Positions 1 through 11,267 of a stretch of DNA of 64,000 bases are shown here, one piece after another. This stretch comes from Protopterus annectens (lineage: Eukaryota; Chordata; Ceratodontiformes; Protopteridae), in assembly GCF_019279795.1 (NCBI RefSeq), contig NC_056744.1, positions 905,513,517 to 905,577,516 of the forward strand, given 5' to 3'. The notes beneath the pieces were generated by a model that was not told the DNA's origin, did no database searches, and worked only from the letters and a program-made list of their open reading frames with translations. The position numbers and the translations under genes were made by a program. Positions within the stretch are counted from its first letter, which is position 1; each line of letters opens with the position of its first letter.

Positions 1-790
1 CCTGTTAAATCAACATAGAGTTATGCTTGTTGCTAATAAAGATTGAGACTCTCCACCTTTTGTCTCTGTATGTGCAGCCAATGGTCTAAATGTGTGGAAA
101 GCACTGAGGCTTTGCACTGCCAGAGTACCTTCTGTGAATTTAAACCATGTCTCAATAACGGCATAGATGTTTATATTCTCTAGAATGAGGAGATCTTGTA
201 GGATGTGAAGTTTCTTGTTTAGGCTCCTAGCATTGAGCAGTAATACCTTTAGGTGTCTATGGATTTTATTTGCTATGTTAGTAGGTTTATCAATTTGAAA
301 TTGCTTAAAAAAGGCTGTAAGGGGTGGATAACATTTTAGCCAGTATTTGGAAGCCTAATGAAGACAGGTGCAGACCATCCTTTGCAATGCAATGTGGTCT
401 GTTAACCACGTCCTCCCATGCTGACAAGTATTGATTCCCCCTGGAAAGACATCAGGAACTAAGCCAATTATTGAAGTTAATCATTTTTTGTTCCTACTGT
501 GACATCATCCTTGGTGAAGATAGAGTGCTGCTCAATGCAAGGCACATATCGGCATGCGACACATATTCAGAGAGTTCAACAATGTCTGTCTTCATATAGT
601 CCAGGGAATGATGTCTCAGGTTGTTAATGCCCACATGTACTATGATAAAATCATACTGGTACCTGTGGTGGAATGACTTGAGTGCATGTATAACTTGGCA
701 GATCCTGGCTCAAAATAAACAACTGACCATAACCTTCAACTTGTCCAATCCATTCAGTTTTAAGGAATAAGTGGTTATCTGTGAACATCC
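1..790 (-). pseudogene. Old CR1 fragment: ORF1 esterase end and ORF2 start
   Basis: Read on the minus strand this resembles the ORF1/ORF2 junction of the better-preserved CR1 at 5459-9660. Recognisable pieces are an SGNH-esterase-like stretch (IIVHVG near 630-650, SLDYMK near 590, MINFNNW near 480, DGLHLS-like near 370) and then the start of the apposite ORF2 (endonuclease N-terminus, about 60-250). Many stops and frameshifts interrupt it, so it is an old, inactive copy, more diverged from the other CR1 copies here than they are from each other. It runs off the left edge. Similarity fades near 790, where the ORF1 N-terminus should be. Confidence 0.7.
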
Positions 791-1270
791 GGATGTCCAT
801 ATCTACACAGACATTTTGAAATTGCATATCCAGTTATTCAGACCTGTATTTAGGTGGACTGCTGTAGGTTGTGGACTGGGTTATACAGGGGTCCCCTTGT
901 GTGGTCGCTGGGGTTTAGCACTACACTAGGTTAGATTATGTTAAGATAGTAGCGATGTTTTATGCAAACTAGCAGCTCTAAGGGTGTTTTCACACAGTAG
1001 CTTTGTTTTACCCACACTATGTTACAGGTTTCAGTTCTAAGGGAAGTTTTATAGATAAAATTTACTTTCTGGAGATTTGTGTCTGTACAGGGCACTGCTG
1101 CCCTCTTGATGTAATAACAATAAGAAAGATTATTTTCAAGTGTAATTCCACAAGAAAACTTAATCTACTTGACAAGGCAATTTCAAGCTTCAGGGACCTT
1201 TAGAATGATTTAAATGCAAAATAAAAAAATAGTAGCACTCTAAACAGTTAACTGAAGTATGAAACAATAA
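791..1270. other. No recognisable feature
   Basis: AT-rich sequence with short unrelated open frames only. I see no element end, tRNA-like box or coding similarity. Confidence 0.5.
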
Positions 1271-1334
1271 AATAAATGTCAGAAAAAAGGGAGCACTACA
1301 CCATAGACGTAAAAACAACTAAGAATTTTAATAA

Positions 1335-1420
1335 CAAAATAAAACAAAAACAGGATAAGCGCTTTCGGCATATGCCTTCTTCAGATACTGCTGGCAAATG
1401 CTAAAATCAACCTATTTAAA
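1335..1420 (-). repeat. PLE-type terminal motif
   Basis: On the minus strand the sequence reads CTGAAGAAGG, a short stem (GGC/GCC around ATAT), then GAAAGCGCTTA followed by a T-rich run. The same arrangement appears on the plus strand near 30473. CTGANGA-stem-GAAA is the core of the hammerhead-like motifs known from Penelope-like elements. The assignment to a PLE end is inference, since no PLE coding sequence lies next to it. The 1420-1700 stretch beyond it is A-rich and unassigned. Confidence 0.4.
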
Positions 1421-1799
1421 ACCATTCTAGCAAACCAATTAAGCAATAATTAGAACAATTAAGCAGGCAATTCAGTCACAACCATCATGTGGCCCCTTTA
1501 GATAACATAGACTCAAACAAAAAACCCATTTCCAGTAAAGACAAAAAGATATAGAATAAAAAACTACTTACATTTAAAAAGAACTTGTCAACTCAAAATA
1601 AAAATTATGGTAAAAACAAAATGAATAACACATTCAATACTCGAAAATAAACGAAAATGACCCATGTTATTAAAAAACTACTCTGAACTCAGTCTCACTA
1701 GTATTAACATACTAAATCCAGGAGCCACCCATTGATGACGTAAATCTTACTGAAGCTTCAGTGGTTTTGGAGCTTTCTTCAGTGGTGTTCATCTGCTTT

Positions 1800-3240
1800 T
1801 GCTACAATAAAATAAATCTCTTATCTGCCACGAATGGAGAAGGATTAACTCAGGACCCCCTCAGAGTGTTGGTAGGGTGCCAAGCAGATTAGAGTTCTGG
1901 GAAAATGAGCAGGAGACAGTTTGTAGTAAATGAGGTTTACTCATGTGCAATACCGGTTTGCTGGGTGGGCACTTAGTATTATGGATATATGGAAAGCAAT
2001 GGGTAGATAACTACTTAAATAGGTTAGACAACAGACGATGGCAATGAAAGAGTGGAGGGAAGGACTTTGGAAGTCAGATTACCATAAGAAGTGGAAACCA
2101 GAGCTCAAGTCCTGTGATTAGAATTTCAGAAACTTGTATCTTAATGATTCAGTAGAGGGGTTGGGCAGACTCAAATAAAAGGTGAAAAAGCAGTAGCAAG
2201 GTAAACAGAAAAGCACTGTAATGCAACTTTAAGCAGATAAATACAGTTATACAAAGTAGTGAATCACAAATCCTGGAGTAGAATTCACAATACTGACACT
2301 ACTGCAATCCTACCACAGGCTAAGGCACCAGTCCATGCAGAAATTTGCCAGTAATGCTGTAATAAATGACTAAACAAGGATCAAATCTGGCAGCAGATCA
2401 CAGTACTGCCACAACTGTGAAATAAGCTACAAGGCTGGCCAGACTGGGTCAAAAATGCAAAAAAATCTACCTTTTGCATGTACTTCTACTTATGTTAATA
2501 TAAGTGCAGTATAACATAAAAACAATCCTAAAAACTTGCAGTAATACACATTATAGATGAATAAATATAAACTGATAGATAGAGATAAATATATAGATAA
2601 AGATATATTTGTATTTATGAAGTTTGTGCCATGAATTTGTGTACATAGCAGGGGAACAGTATGTACATTATTCGCCTATGCACTTACTTATGTTTGTAGT
2701 GATGCATTGTTGTTTAGTAACAATAATTCATTTGCAATAATGTGAATATTCCTATATGACACGATGTGCTTTGATGTTACAGCATGCATGGACAGACTAC
2801 AGTGATAAGTACATACATGTGGTTTATGCACACATGGATACATTGTGTATTTTGATGTGTTTACAAGTCACAGCTGTACAGCATTGGCATGCATACTTAT
2901 GCATTCCTACAGTATGCATCAACATACCTGTAGATTCTATCCACTGTTTTGACTGTCTGTTTCAGTTTTATGTGACAAGACTGATCATTCATAGCACATA
3001 CACTGTTGTGTGTGCTAAGGTATGATATGATAAGTTTGGTCAGGCATAGCACATAAACCATTGTATGTAATATGTTATGAGACATCTTCTGCATGACAAA
3101 GTACATATATTACCTCCTTAGAATAACTAATTTTTGATATTAATATTTCCTTTGACAATGAACAATAAAATAAGCTATTTAAAATTAAAACTGCAAGAAT
3201 TATTTTTCTATGAAGTAATCCTCTTTCTCTCTTTGCTAAA
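1800..3240. other. No recognisable feature
   Basis: AT-rich DNA with TA/GATA-like runs near 2570-2610 and repeated CATA/CATGCA words near 2750-3060. Open frames are short and show no family motifs. Confidence 0.45.
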
Positions 3241-3264
3241 CACACACACACACACACACACACA
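3241..3264. repeat. (CA)n microsatellite
   Basis: Uninterrupted run of 12 CA dinucleotides. Confidence 0.95.
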
Positions 3265-4126
3265 GTTACCCTATGGTAACATTCTTTCTGATGGGGTTTA
3301 GCCTATTTGACTGTGATAAGCTGAAACATAAAATCTGATACGAGTATGTCTACCTTTTTTTTAAACCCATCAGGATTAGGAGTGGACTCCAAGTTTAGGT
3401 AACTTGGCACTTGAAACATTCCCAGGTCATAACTCTGCCCTTTACCCATAATGCTCCACACTCCTCTCTAACTCTCCAGATCTGTTTGGTCCCATGCTAT
3501 TTTGTGATATTTTGAGATAAATTATTCTTTCTTTTTTGGTATTTAAATTTTTTAGCATTGTTTTTCAATGTTTCATATTCCAAATGTGTTCAAGGTCAGA
3601 TCAAACATTTACTATACTTTTTCTAGTTTAGTTTTGACTATCTTCCTCCTTTTAGGCCACAACCTTGTTACTGCATTTGTTTTTTACTCAATGTTGCTCC
3701 TTTAAAAAAATTATCTTGTGAAAATTTGCTGGTGCACTTTTATACTTACTATATGTTGGCATCACAAGCTTCTTTACTCCCTTTTTGTAGAGTTAGGGTT
3801 TTTGTAATGTACAATCACTGTTCCAGTTTTACTGGAAAATGTTATGCTTCACTGTTGTCAGTGAGGTTACATCTGCAGGTTTTAAGATGTATGAGTATCG
3901 ATGGCAAACGATTATATTTCAGGATGGACATGTGTGGGGTGTTCCTTAGTGCTCAACATTTAGAAACAGATTGTGATATCTGAAGCGCTTTAGTTAAGGT
4001 CACATTAACTGGTAAAAAAAAGTTGATTTTAAAATGACTGTTGTCAAGGGTCAATGGAAATTTTGACCCAGGTTGAAGCTTCTACAACTGAAGGTTCCAG
4101 TGATGGAACTCCAGAGTTTTCCAAAC
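3265..4126. other. No recognisable feature
   Basis: T-rich sequence with no coding similarity, element end or RNA gene that I can recognise. Confidence 0.45.
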
Positions 4127-4711
4127 TCATATCAGGGAAAAGCCCAGTGAATGAGGGAGGATGGTGAGAAACATCACTTCTCCAAAAAAATGCAAATCCT
4201 GATATTTTATGACTTTGTGTCTCTCTGTACGCAAGACACTGTAGTCACTGGGTGTGGTAATTTCAATGATCAATGCTATTTTTATCTTCTTTTCATGGAC
4301 CACTATATCCAGTTTTCTAGCATCTATCTTTTGAATTGTTGGTAATGGATGATCCCATGTGATGTAAACTTCATCATTTTCTATGATGCTTTGTGGCTCA
4401 TGTTTCCAGTGTTTTTCAGCTACTTCAGTATTATAATGTTTGCACAATCCCCAGTGCAATAGTCATGCCACATTATTATGCCTTTCAGTATACAGTCCTT
4501 CTGCCATTAGTATGTCGCAACCAGCAAGGAGGTGTTCAACTGTTTCCAATTCTGTGTTACAAAACCTACATTTGTCTGTTTCTCCCACATGTTCAATGGA
4601 CTTTGTAAACCAATGCGTACATAGCCCACAATCTTGTGCCATTAATATTAACCTTTCATCTCTTGGTTTGAATTTGCCTCTCCTTAACCATGCTACTGTG
4701 GTTCCAAACAA
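4127..4711 (-). pseudogene. Orphan zinc finger plus restriction-like endonuclease-like fragment
   Basis: Two minus-strand frames follow one another (4711-4463, then 4459-4127) and read as one protein end with a frame break. The first contains CRFCNTELETVEHLLAGC, a C-x2-C-x7-H-x4-C knuckle, followed by a RHN motif. The second contains ITWDHPLPT, then KLDIVVHEK and ALIIEIT, then KYQDL. The order CCHC, RHN, (K/R)-(P)-D, then an acidic beta strand matches the C-terminal region of non-LTR retrotransposons that carry a restriction-like endonuclease (R2-type and relatives). This copy has LD where PD is usual. No RT domain lies immediately upstream. The left inverted arm starts 100 bp away and may be part of the same element. 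Family naming is tentative. Confidence 0.4.
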
Positions 4712-4812
4712 GAAACAGTGATTGTATAAGGATGATATCCCTTTGAGTGAATCTGGTGTTACCGGATTGTTGACTTTCCAGGCAGGATAGCACTACTTTA
4801 TCTAGTGAATTT

Positions 4813-5458
4813 CAGTAAATCTGAAGCTTGGAACAATAGGAAGCCTACATCGTCCAAACCAGCAAGTTGAAAGAGGTATTGATCATCTAGTAACCAGAGA
4901 AAAAAATCATTAGTTAGTATTCCAGTCCTTGTAAAATTCTTCTTCATTCTTAAATGCTTCTACAATGAAAGAAATATACAAGTCATCATTCTGCGTTAAA
5001 ATCTTCCTCTTTATTAATTCAGGTAGGTGAGTGCAATTCTGTTAAACTGATGAATCAAGGTTGCAAGTTTACCTAGCTGATGTCCATTACAATAAGGGTG
5101 TTTGAAAAGTATCCCTAACAACAATGTAGAACAGTGAGTAAACATGTCAAATGGCCAAACAAATCTGTGAACATTTACAGTAAAATCTGGCAAGGCTAGA
5201 GTTTTCACTGTATGATCCCTTAAAAGTCCTTGTATTAGAGGATCATGGAAATATGCAAATGAAGCATTTAAAGCCATCCTGTGCTTAAGATTTCACATAA
5301 CATTAACCCAAATCAGTATACGCTTTCGGTATCAAGCAGGAATGCTCTAATAGTATAGCTTAAAAATATATGAAGTATATAAAAATATATATAAAGTAGA
5401 TGTAAGACCAGCTAATGTTGAGACAAAAAACTTTAGAAAAAAGACATAAAAAGACATC
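4813..5458 (-). repeat. Left arm of a large inverted repeat
   Basis: This stretch is the reverse complement, with scattered differences, of 14985-15601. Shared landmarks include the inner end (catgatg, ctttttatg), TTAGCTGGTCTTACATCTAC, ACAAGGACTTTTAAGG and, at the outer end, cttcctat..aagctt..atttactg. Both arms encode the same short peptide, read inward to outward: KTLALPDF, HRF.WPFD, KHPYCNGHQL, LTYLN stop (minus strand 5277-5014 here). Outside it the two flanks stop resembling each other. The CR1 at 5459 abuts the inner end. Confidence 0.8.
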
Positions 5459-5543
5459 ATGCTCATAGGTAGGTACTAGGCTATCTGCCCAAGGGCATTT
5501 ATAAGCCTGGCCAGAATGTGTTGGCTTTCGCCTCCCTTTTAAA

Positions 5544-8370
5544 TTAGTTTCCTGGGCCTCTGTCTAGCAGGGCCACTGAAGTGATCCCAGGGGTAAATTT
5601 GCAATTTCCCATCCACTCGTCAAGATTCCTCTTGAAGAGAGTCAGCGAGGGGCTCTGCCTAACATAAATTGGGATTCTATTCCAAAGCGAGGGAAGTCTC
5701 TGGGTCAGGAATCTATCCCTCCAGCATGTCCTGTTTATTGTTGTGCTGAGGTTTAATTCACTGGAGCGTGTGGCTCTGAGAGATTTGGTTTTCTTGAGGT
5801 CGAGCATGTCCATTAATTCTGGGTTGGACATGGCCTTATACGTCAGGCAGAGATCACCTCTGAGCAGGTGGTAAGCAACCGAATAGAGCTAGAGTTTCTT
5901 TAGCCGAGCTGCATAGAGCATCTCTTTGAGGCCCATGATCCTCTTGGTGAGGTACGTCTGTGGTCTTTCCAACTGTTGCAGGTGTCGAGTAAGGTACATA
6001 CCAAATGGGGCATTGTACTCTATTATGGGCCTAATGAGTGATGAGTAGAGGGGCACAATGACCTCTCTTGATCTAGAGGTGAACCCTTTTGTGATTAGGT
6101 GGGCTAAGAAGGAATTTCTAACCACTTTGGCAATGTGATTATCAAAGGAGAGGTTGCTATCTACTTGGGTCCCCAGGTCCCTTATTACATTTTCTGTACT
6201 TATTGGATTACCACCTATGTGGTAATTCGTGGGCACTTTGTTTTTCCCAAAGGGGATGACTATGCATTTTTTGGCATTCAGCTTGAGGCCATGGTTTTGA
6301 CACCAGGTATCTGTCACTGTAAGACCCTTCTGGAGGATGTCTGTGTCATCTGGAGAGTCAATTATGGCCCCCAGTTTGCAGTTATCTGTGAACTTGGTCA
6401 GCCATAGTCCTCCCATGCTTGCCTGTACCTCAGAGTAGTATATACCAAACAGGAGGGGTCCCAGGACCGAGCCCTGTGGGATGCCACTTGTAACTGGTTT
6501 AGAGTCGGACATGGCACCCACAACTCTGACCATGTGTGTTCTATCCGTGAGCCAGTTGGCCACCCATCTCGTGACATAGGGGTTAATTTTCAAGCTGGTG
6601 AGCTTGTCTATGATGCCAGAGTGGGGAATGGTGTTGAAGGCCTTAGCAAAGTCCAGGTAGGCTGTATGGACTACCTTTCCTTCATCTATGGCCTTGGTAA
6701 CTGTTTCAAAGAAGTCAACTAGGTTTAGGAGGCAGAATCTGCTTTTAACAATGCCGAATTGGGTAGGGTCCAGTGTCTGGAGGTTCCCACTGTCTCTGTT
6801 TATGAGTTCCATGATAATTCGCTTCATAGCTTTGCAGACCAGGCTAGTCAGGCTTATAGGACAATAGTTCCCAGGTTCTGTTGTGGTACCACCTTTGTGG
6901 AGTGGGATGACTGTTGCTGTACGACATTCTTTGGGTACATAGCCTGTGGTAAGGCTGAGTCTGAACAGTGAATTTAGGTGAGGGTTTAGTTCCTTTTGGA
7001 GCTCATGTAAGACGCAGCCTGGGACACCATCCGGACCCATTGATGCTGTGTTCTTAGCTTTGGAGAGAGCGGTTTTTACCTGCGTGTCTGTGATGTCTGG
7101 GGCTCTGCATTCTTATGGGATGGACACAGGCCCTTTTGGGGGTGAGGGGGGTGAAGTTTGCACTGAACTTGTCAGCCAGGATGTTGGCAATGTCAGTTGG
7201 TTCAGTGTATTTTTTGCCATTTTGCACTAGCTCAGAGCATATCTGAGAGTTGCCACCTAGATTTTTGACATAGCTAAAGAAGGCTTTGTGGTTATCTTTA
7301 GACTCCTTGGCAATTTTTCTTTTGAAACCGGCCTTGGATGATTTTATGAGGGATTGTAGTTTCTTGCTTATATTGATCAGTGATGCCTTTCCTTTTTGGG
7401 ATTTTGCTCTATCATGTAGTAGTTTCCTCCTTCTGTTGTATAGTTTATTTATGGCCGGCGACCACCAGACTGGTTTCCTCTTTTTGGAGGAGTGAGTCTT
7501 GGTTTTACTTGGGATGGCTCAATCCATGCATCCCTGTAGATGCTCATACAATGCACTTGTAAAGGATTCTGTGGTTTGGGTAGCATTATCCTTTAGCAAG
7601 GGGGGCTTTGAAACTTTCCACCTCGATCTTGAGAAGTGTGAAGTTTGCTTTTGAAAAGTTTTTCACAGTGGTTTCCTTGACTGGGGGTGGGGTTGGGATG
7701 TGGATGTCCAGTGTGATTAGTTTATGATCTGATCTTACCAGCGAGGGGTGTACCTCTGGTATGGAGCACTGATCCCCCATGTTGGTGATGATCAGGTCCA
7801 GTATGTTGTCTCTCTTGTGAGTGTGGTGACCAGCTGTTCCAGGGCATTTGAGTTTATATACTCTAGGAATGGGCAAAGGTGTTTGTACTTGAGTAATTCT
7901 CCCAGTCAATGTTTGGGTAGTTGAAATCTACCAATATCATGGTGTTAGGTAGGACCTTTATATTTTCCAATATTCTCAGAAATGTTGAGTGGGGGTCCTG
8001 AGACAAGGTAGGTGCTCTGTAGCAGGCTACAATCTGAAAAGCAGCTTTGCCCACTGTTAGTTGCACATGGATGATCTCCGAGGCCTCGTGCTATGCTACT
8101 AACCTGGAGGTGTGGGTATCCTTTATGAAAATGGATACACCCCCTCCTTTTGTATTTTGGTCCGAGTTCTGGGGCCGACAGTTATGGTATGAGTTGTAGC
8201 CTAGTAGTGCTGGGGTGCTCTCTGGAGCTTTGAACCAGGTTTCTGTTACTGCACAGATATCAATTTGCTCCATGCTAAGGAGTGCCTAGAGTGCGTGCAT
8301 TTTGAGATTTAGACTTCTGGCATTGAGTAGCATTACCCTCAGTTTCTGGTTTCTTGTGTTGTTTATGGAG
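5544..8370 (-). pseudogene. CR1 ORF2: APE endonuclease-reverse transcriptase, broken
   Basis: It begins with LRVMLLNARSL overlapping the end of ORF1 and ends at LLDRGPGN stop. The endonuclease part shows AVTETWF, KGGGVSIFI, VDFNYPNIDWENY and SLVRSDHKL. The RT part (about 7040-5889) shows VIPLHKGG, NYCPISLTSL, DLAKAF-like YLDFAKAF, SGIPQGSVLGPLLFGIYYS and KFTDNCKLG. The catalytic box has TDN where family members have ADD or TDD, which should abolish polymerisation. Nonsense or frame changes occur near 8284 (Leu-Glu codon now TAG), in the endonuclease near 8070 and 7890, and near 7585. A TAG near 5888 (Gln codon in sister copies) separates ARLKKL from LYSVAYHLL. In life this enzyme nicks DNA and primes cDNA synthesis; this copy is dead. 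Confidence 0.88.
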
Positions 8371-9343
8371 GTGGGTTTGTCTTTTGAGCCTTGCCTAAAA
8401 AAGGCACTATGGGGGTAGCAAGAGCCTTGGCCAGTATTTGAAAGCCTAAGGGTGACAGGTGCAAGCCATCTCTGGTGAAGCAGAGTGGCTTGTCGAGCAT
8501 GTCGTCCCAGGCTGACAGACACTGGATCCCCTTTGAATGATACCAATAGCTTATCCAATTGTTAAAATTGATCATTTTTTCCTCATACTGTGGCATCATT
8601 CTTGGTGAGGGCAAGATGCTACTCAGGGTCAGGGTCATACCGGCCTGGGCTACATGATCAGAGAGCTCCTCTATGTCTTTTTTCATGTAGTCCAGGGAGG
8701 TACATCTCAGGTCGTTCCCACCAACATGTACAATGACAGAGTCATATTTGTACTTGTTTTGGAGTGACCTGAGTGCTTGTGTTATGTGGCGTATCCTGGC
8801 ACCTGACAGGTAGCTGACAGTAACCTTCTCCTTGTTCAGTCTATTGAGTGGGACGTCAGTGTGCCTGACAATAGAGTCACCTATTACTAGTGTATTGGGT
8901 GTGTTGTTGTGACTTAAGGGCTGTGGTTGCATGGCACATTGACTTTGTGAATTATGTGATACGTGGTTGTTATTTGAGAGTGGAGGTTGCTTGGATGTCT
9001 GCTTTGGAGGTCTCTGCTGCTTAGGCAGATTTTTATTTAGAGCCTCCAAGTATGTTTTAGAGTATTTATGTGTGTTGTTTGCTGGTGCATGTATGACAGT
9101 TTTATGAGAGACTGGAAATGTGGTGCAAGTGTTTCCCTTCTCCTCCTGACTGGCTGTTCCAGCCTTGGGTTGAGAGAGCTTGGCCTCCAGTTTGGCTGTA
9201 TAGTTGCATCTCTCACATGCATTTGTGTTTGTTGGAAGGAGGAGAAGGTTGTCCGTGTACATGAGGCAATTGTAACATTGCCTCAAGATTCCCAGATTCA
9301 CCAGCTGGACTGGACAGTATACCTGAAACTGATCATTGGACAT
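8363..9343 (-). CDS. CR1 ORF1 protein, PHD-like zinc finger plus SGNH esterase, intact
   Basis: An uninterrupted 326-codon frame. Cysteines at residues 23/26 and 43/46 form two CxxC pairs, the PHD-like finger known for CR1 ORF1. A low-complexity Asn/Gln/Pro/Ser linker follows. Then an SGNH hydrolase-like domain: block I VIGDS (GDS at 155-157), block III HVGGND about 207-212, and block V DGLHLSPLG near residue 300, with the catalytic Asp and His in place. ORF1 proteins of this type bind the element RNA and may act on membrane lipids (known for the family, not shown here). The start at 9343 is the first Met of the frame and precedes the finger. ORF2 starts in the last codons in another frame. 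It is intact while ORF2 carries several lesions. Confidence 0.88.
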   Translation of the reverse strand: MSNDQFQVYCPVQLVNLGILRQCYNCLMYTDNLLLLPTNTNACERCNYTAKLEAKLSQPKAGTASQEEKGNTCTTFPVSHKTVIHAPANNTHKYSKTYLEALNKNLPKQQRPPKQTSKQPPLSNNNHVSHNSQSQCAMQPQPLSHNNTPNTLVIGDSIVRHTDVPLNRLNKEKVTVSYLSGARIRHITQALRSLQNKYKYDSVIVHVGGNDLRCTSLDYMKKDIEELSDHVAQAGMTLTLSSILPSPRMMPQYEEKMINFNNWISYWYHSKGIQCLSAWDDMLDKPLCFTRDGLHLSPLGFQILAKALATPIVPFLGKAQKTNPPP

Positions 9344-9659
9344 GCCTGTATGGATAACTGAACTCTTTTACTGATTGCCCGGTAGGGACAAAAATAGGAG
9401 CCTTAAATTATTGTTTAGTAAAGGAGGAGGTGTTGCGTTAGCGTTTATTAGTGCTTACTGAGAGCTTGGAGCAAGTGTTGGGCTGTAAAAGGAAAGTTAG
9501 AGTGCTTAATTTGAGAGTTTGACTAGTTCTAAGGGAAAAATTGAAGAGCAGACTTTGTGGAGCCTGGAATAGTTTAACCCTAGCTAACCGGTGCTGCACA
9601 GTGTGCAAAACTGCGCAAATGTGGGTTTTAAGGCAAGGAAGGAATATCCAAGTAAGGAT

Positions 9660-11266
9660 ATTTTTTTGTTTTTTTTTTCTTTTTAGACAGAGATACAATG
9701 AAATTTCATAAAAACACTTGAAATGCTTATATCAAGCTAGCACACTTTAGTGTGTAGCCTACAACAGTTAAACAGCACATAAAAATGACTTTAAATGACT
9801 TATAAAAGTGCTAACAGCAAAAAACAGTTTTAGTATACAGCAAAGAGTTTTGTAAAGCTCAGAATTTCTAGAAATCGCTTTTCAGCGAGACTAGCAGTCG
9901 CAGGAGAAAATACAGAGAAACAAATACTTGTATCAGTTGAAAGTCACTCCTTTGTCGCTCTGCTGATTGTATTATTCTGCAAGACACCATGAGGAGCTTG
10001 GCTGAGTAGTATACTAGCAAAAAAACATGCAAATGTGAGTTTTAAGACAGGGAGATGAAAGAAATAGGAATTAGCCCAAAACGGCCAATAAACTACATGT
10101 TGCTGGGCTGTGACCACTCCTCCAGGGACAGATAGGCTGCTCAAAGCTCCCCAATCTCACTGGTGAACAGAAAATCTTCCTCCTATCCAAGTAAGGATAT
10201 GGGCAACACAGGAACTTATACCACAGTCCTGAATTCAGCAGAACCTGAAAACTGGACTAGACTAGCTTAGAAAAGGCGGGAAACAAGAATATTTTTTTTC
10301 TTTTTAGACAGAGATACAATGAAATTTCACAAAAACACCTTAAATGCTTATATCAGGCTAGCGCACATTAGTGTGTAGCCAACAACAGTTAAACAGCACA
10401 AAAAATGACTTTAAATGACATAAAAGTGCTAACAGCAAAAAAACGGTTTTAGTATGCAGCAAAGAGTTTTTTAAAGCTCAGAATTGCTAGAAATTGCTTT
10501 TCGGTGAGACTAGCAGTCGCAGGAGAAAATACAGAGAAAAATACTTGTATCAGTTGAAAGTCACTCTTTTGTCGCTCTGCTGCTTGTATTACTCTGCAGG
10601 ACACCATGAGGAGCTTGGCTGAGTAGTATACTAGCAAAAAAACGTGCAAATGCGGGTTTTAAGGCAGGGAGATGAAAGAGATAGGAATTAGCCCAAAACA
10701 GCCAATAAACTACAAGTTGCTGGGCTGTGACCACTCCTCCAGGGACAGATAGGCTGCTCAAAGCTCGCCACTCTCACTGGTGAACAGAGAAACTTCCTCC
10801 TATCCAAGTAAGGATATGGGCAACACAGGAATGTATACCAGTCCTGAATTCAGCAGAACCTGAAAACTGGACCAGACTAGCTTAGAAAATGCGGGAAACA
10901 AGAATTATTTATTTATTTATTTTTTTCTTTTTAGACAGAGATACAATGAAATTTTCACAAAAACACTTTAAATGCTTAGGCTAGCACACTTTTAGTGTGT
11001 AGCCTACAACAGTTAAACAGCACAAAAAAGACTTTAAATGACTTATAAAAGTGCTAACAGCAAAAAACAGTTTTAGTATGCAGCAAAGAGTTTTTTAAAG
11101 CTCAGAATTGCTAGAAATCGCTTTTCAGTGAGACTAGCAGTCACAGTAGAAAATACAGAGAAAAAAATACTTGCATCAGTTGAAAGTCACTCTTTTGTCA
11201 CTCTGCTGCTTGTGTTACTATGCAGGACACCATGCGGAGCTTGGCTGAGTAGTAGTATAATATATG
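9660..11266 (-). repeat. Tandem ~620 bp units at the 5' side of CR1 copy A
   Basis: The phrase tttttagacagagatacaat recurs at about 9681, 10302 and 10929, giving units of about 621 and 627 bp. Within each unit the same blocks follow: aaagcgcttttc-like text, gactagcagtcgcagg, gtcactc.tttgtcgctctgctg, ccatgaggagcttggctgag, and ccactcctccagggacagat. The third copy stops after gagcttggctgagtagta at about 11266. The piece 9600-9660 (aatgtgggttttaagg, tatccaagtaaggatat) is a partial unit too, linking the array to the ORF1 leader. The array lies directly upstream of ORF1 in the element's own orientation, which is where promoter monomers sit in some LINEs. Confidence 0.82.
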
Positions 11267-11267
11267 C

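Larger units (their letters stand above)
5459..9660 (-). mobile_element. CR1 LINE, full coding length (copy A)
   Basis: The 3' end lies at 5459-5500 and has the family tail seen in all CR1 copies here (GCCTAGTACCTACCTATGA on the element strand). Going 5' (rising coordinates) come the end of ORF2 (5544), RT, endonuclease, ORF1 (8363-9343) and a leader. The leader joins tandem ~620 bp units that extend to 11266. It is the only CR1 in the window with a complete ORF1. Its 3' end directly abuts the left arm of the inverted repeat, and its far 5' end abuts the PLE 3' end at 11268, so it inserted into that older structure. Confidence 0.9.

Noticed and set aside
6135..7562. Many plus-strand open frames across the CR1 copy A
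   Set aside because: They are antisense to the CR1 ORF2 and carry no motifs of their own. The same applies to antisense frames at 34112-35376, 39825-40559 and 48040-49220.
9944..10761. Duplicate 66-codon frames as a small gene family
   Set aside because: They arise because the ~620 bp unit is repeated. No start context or motif supports translation.
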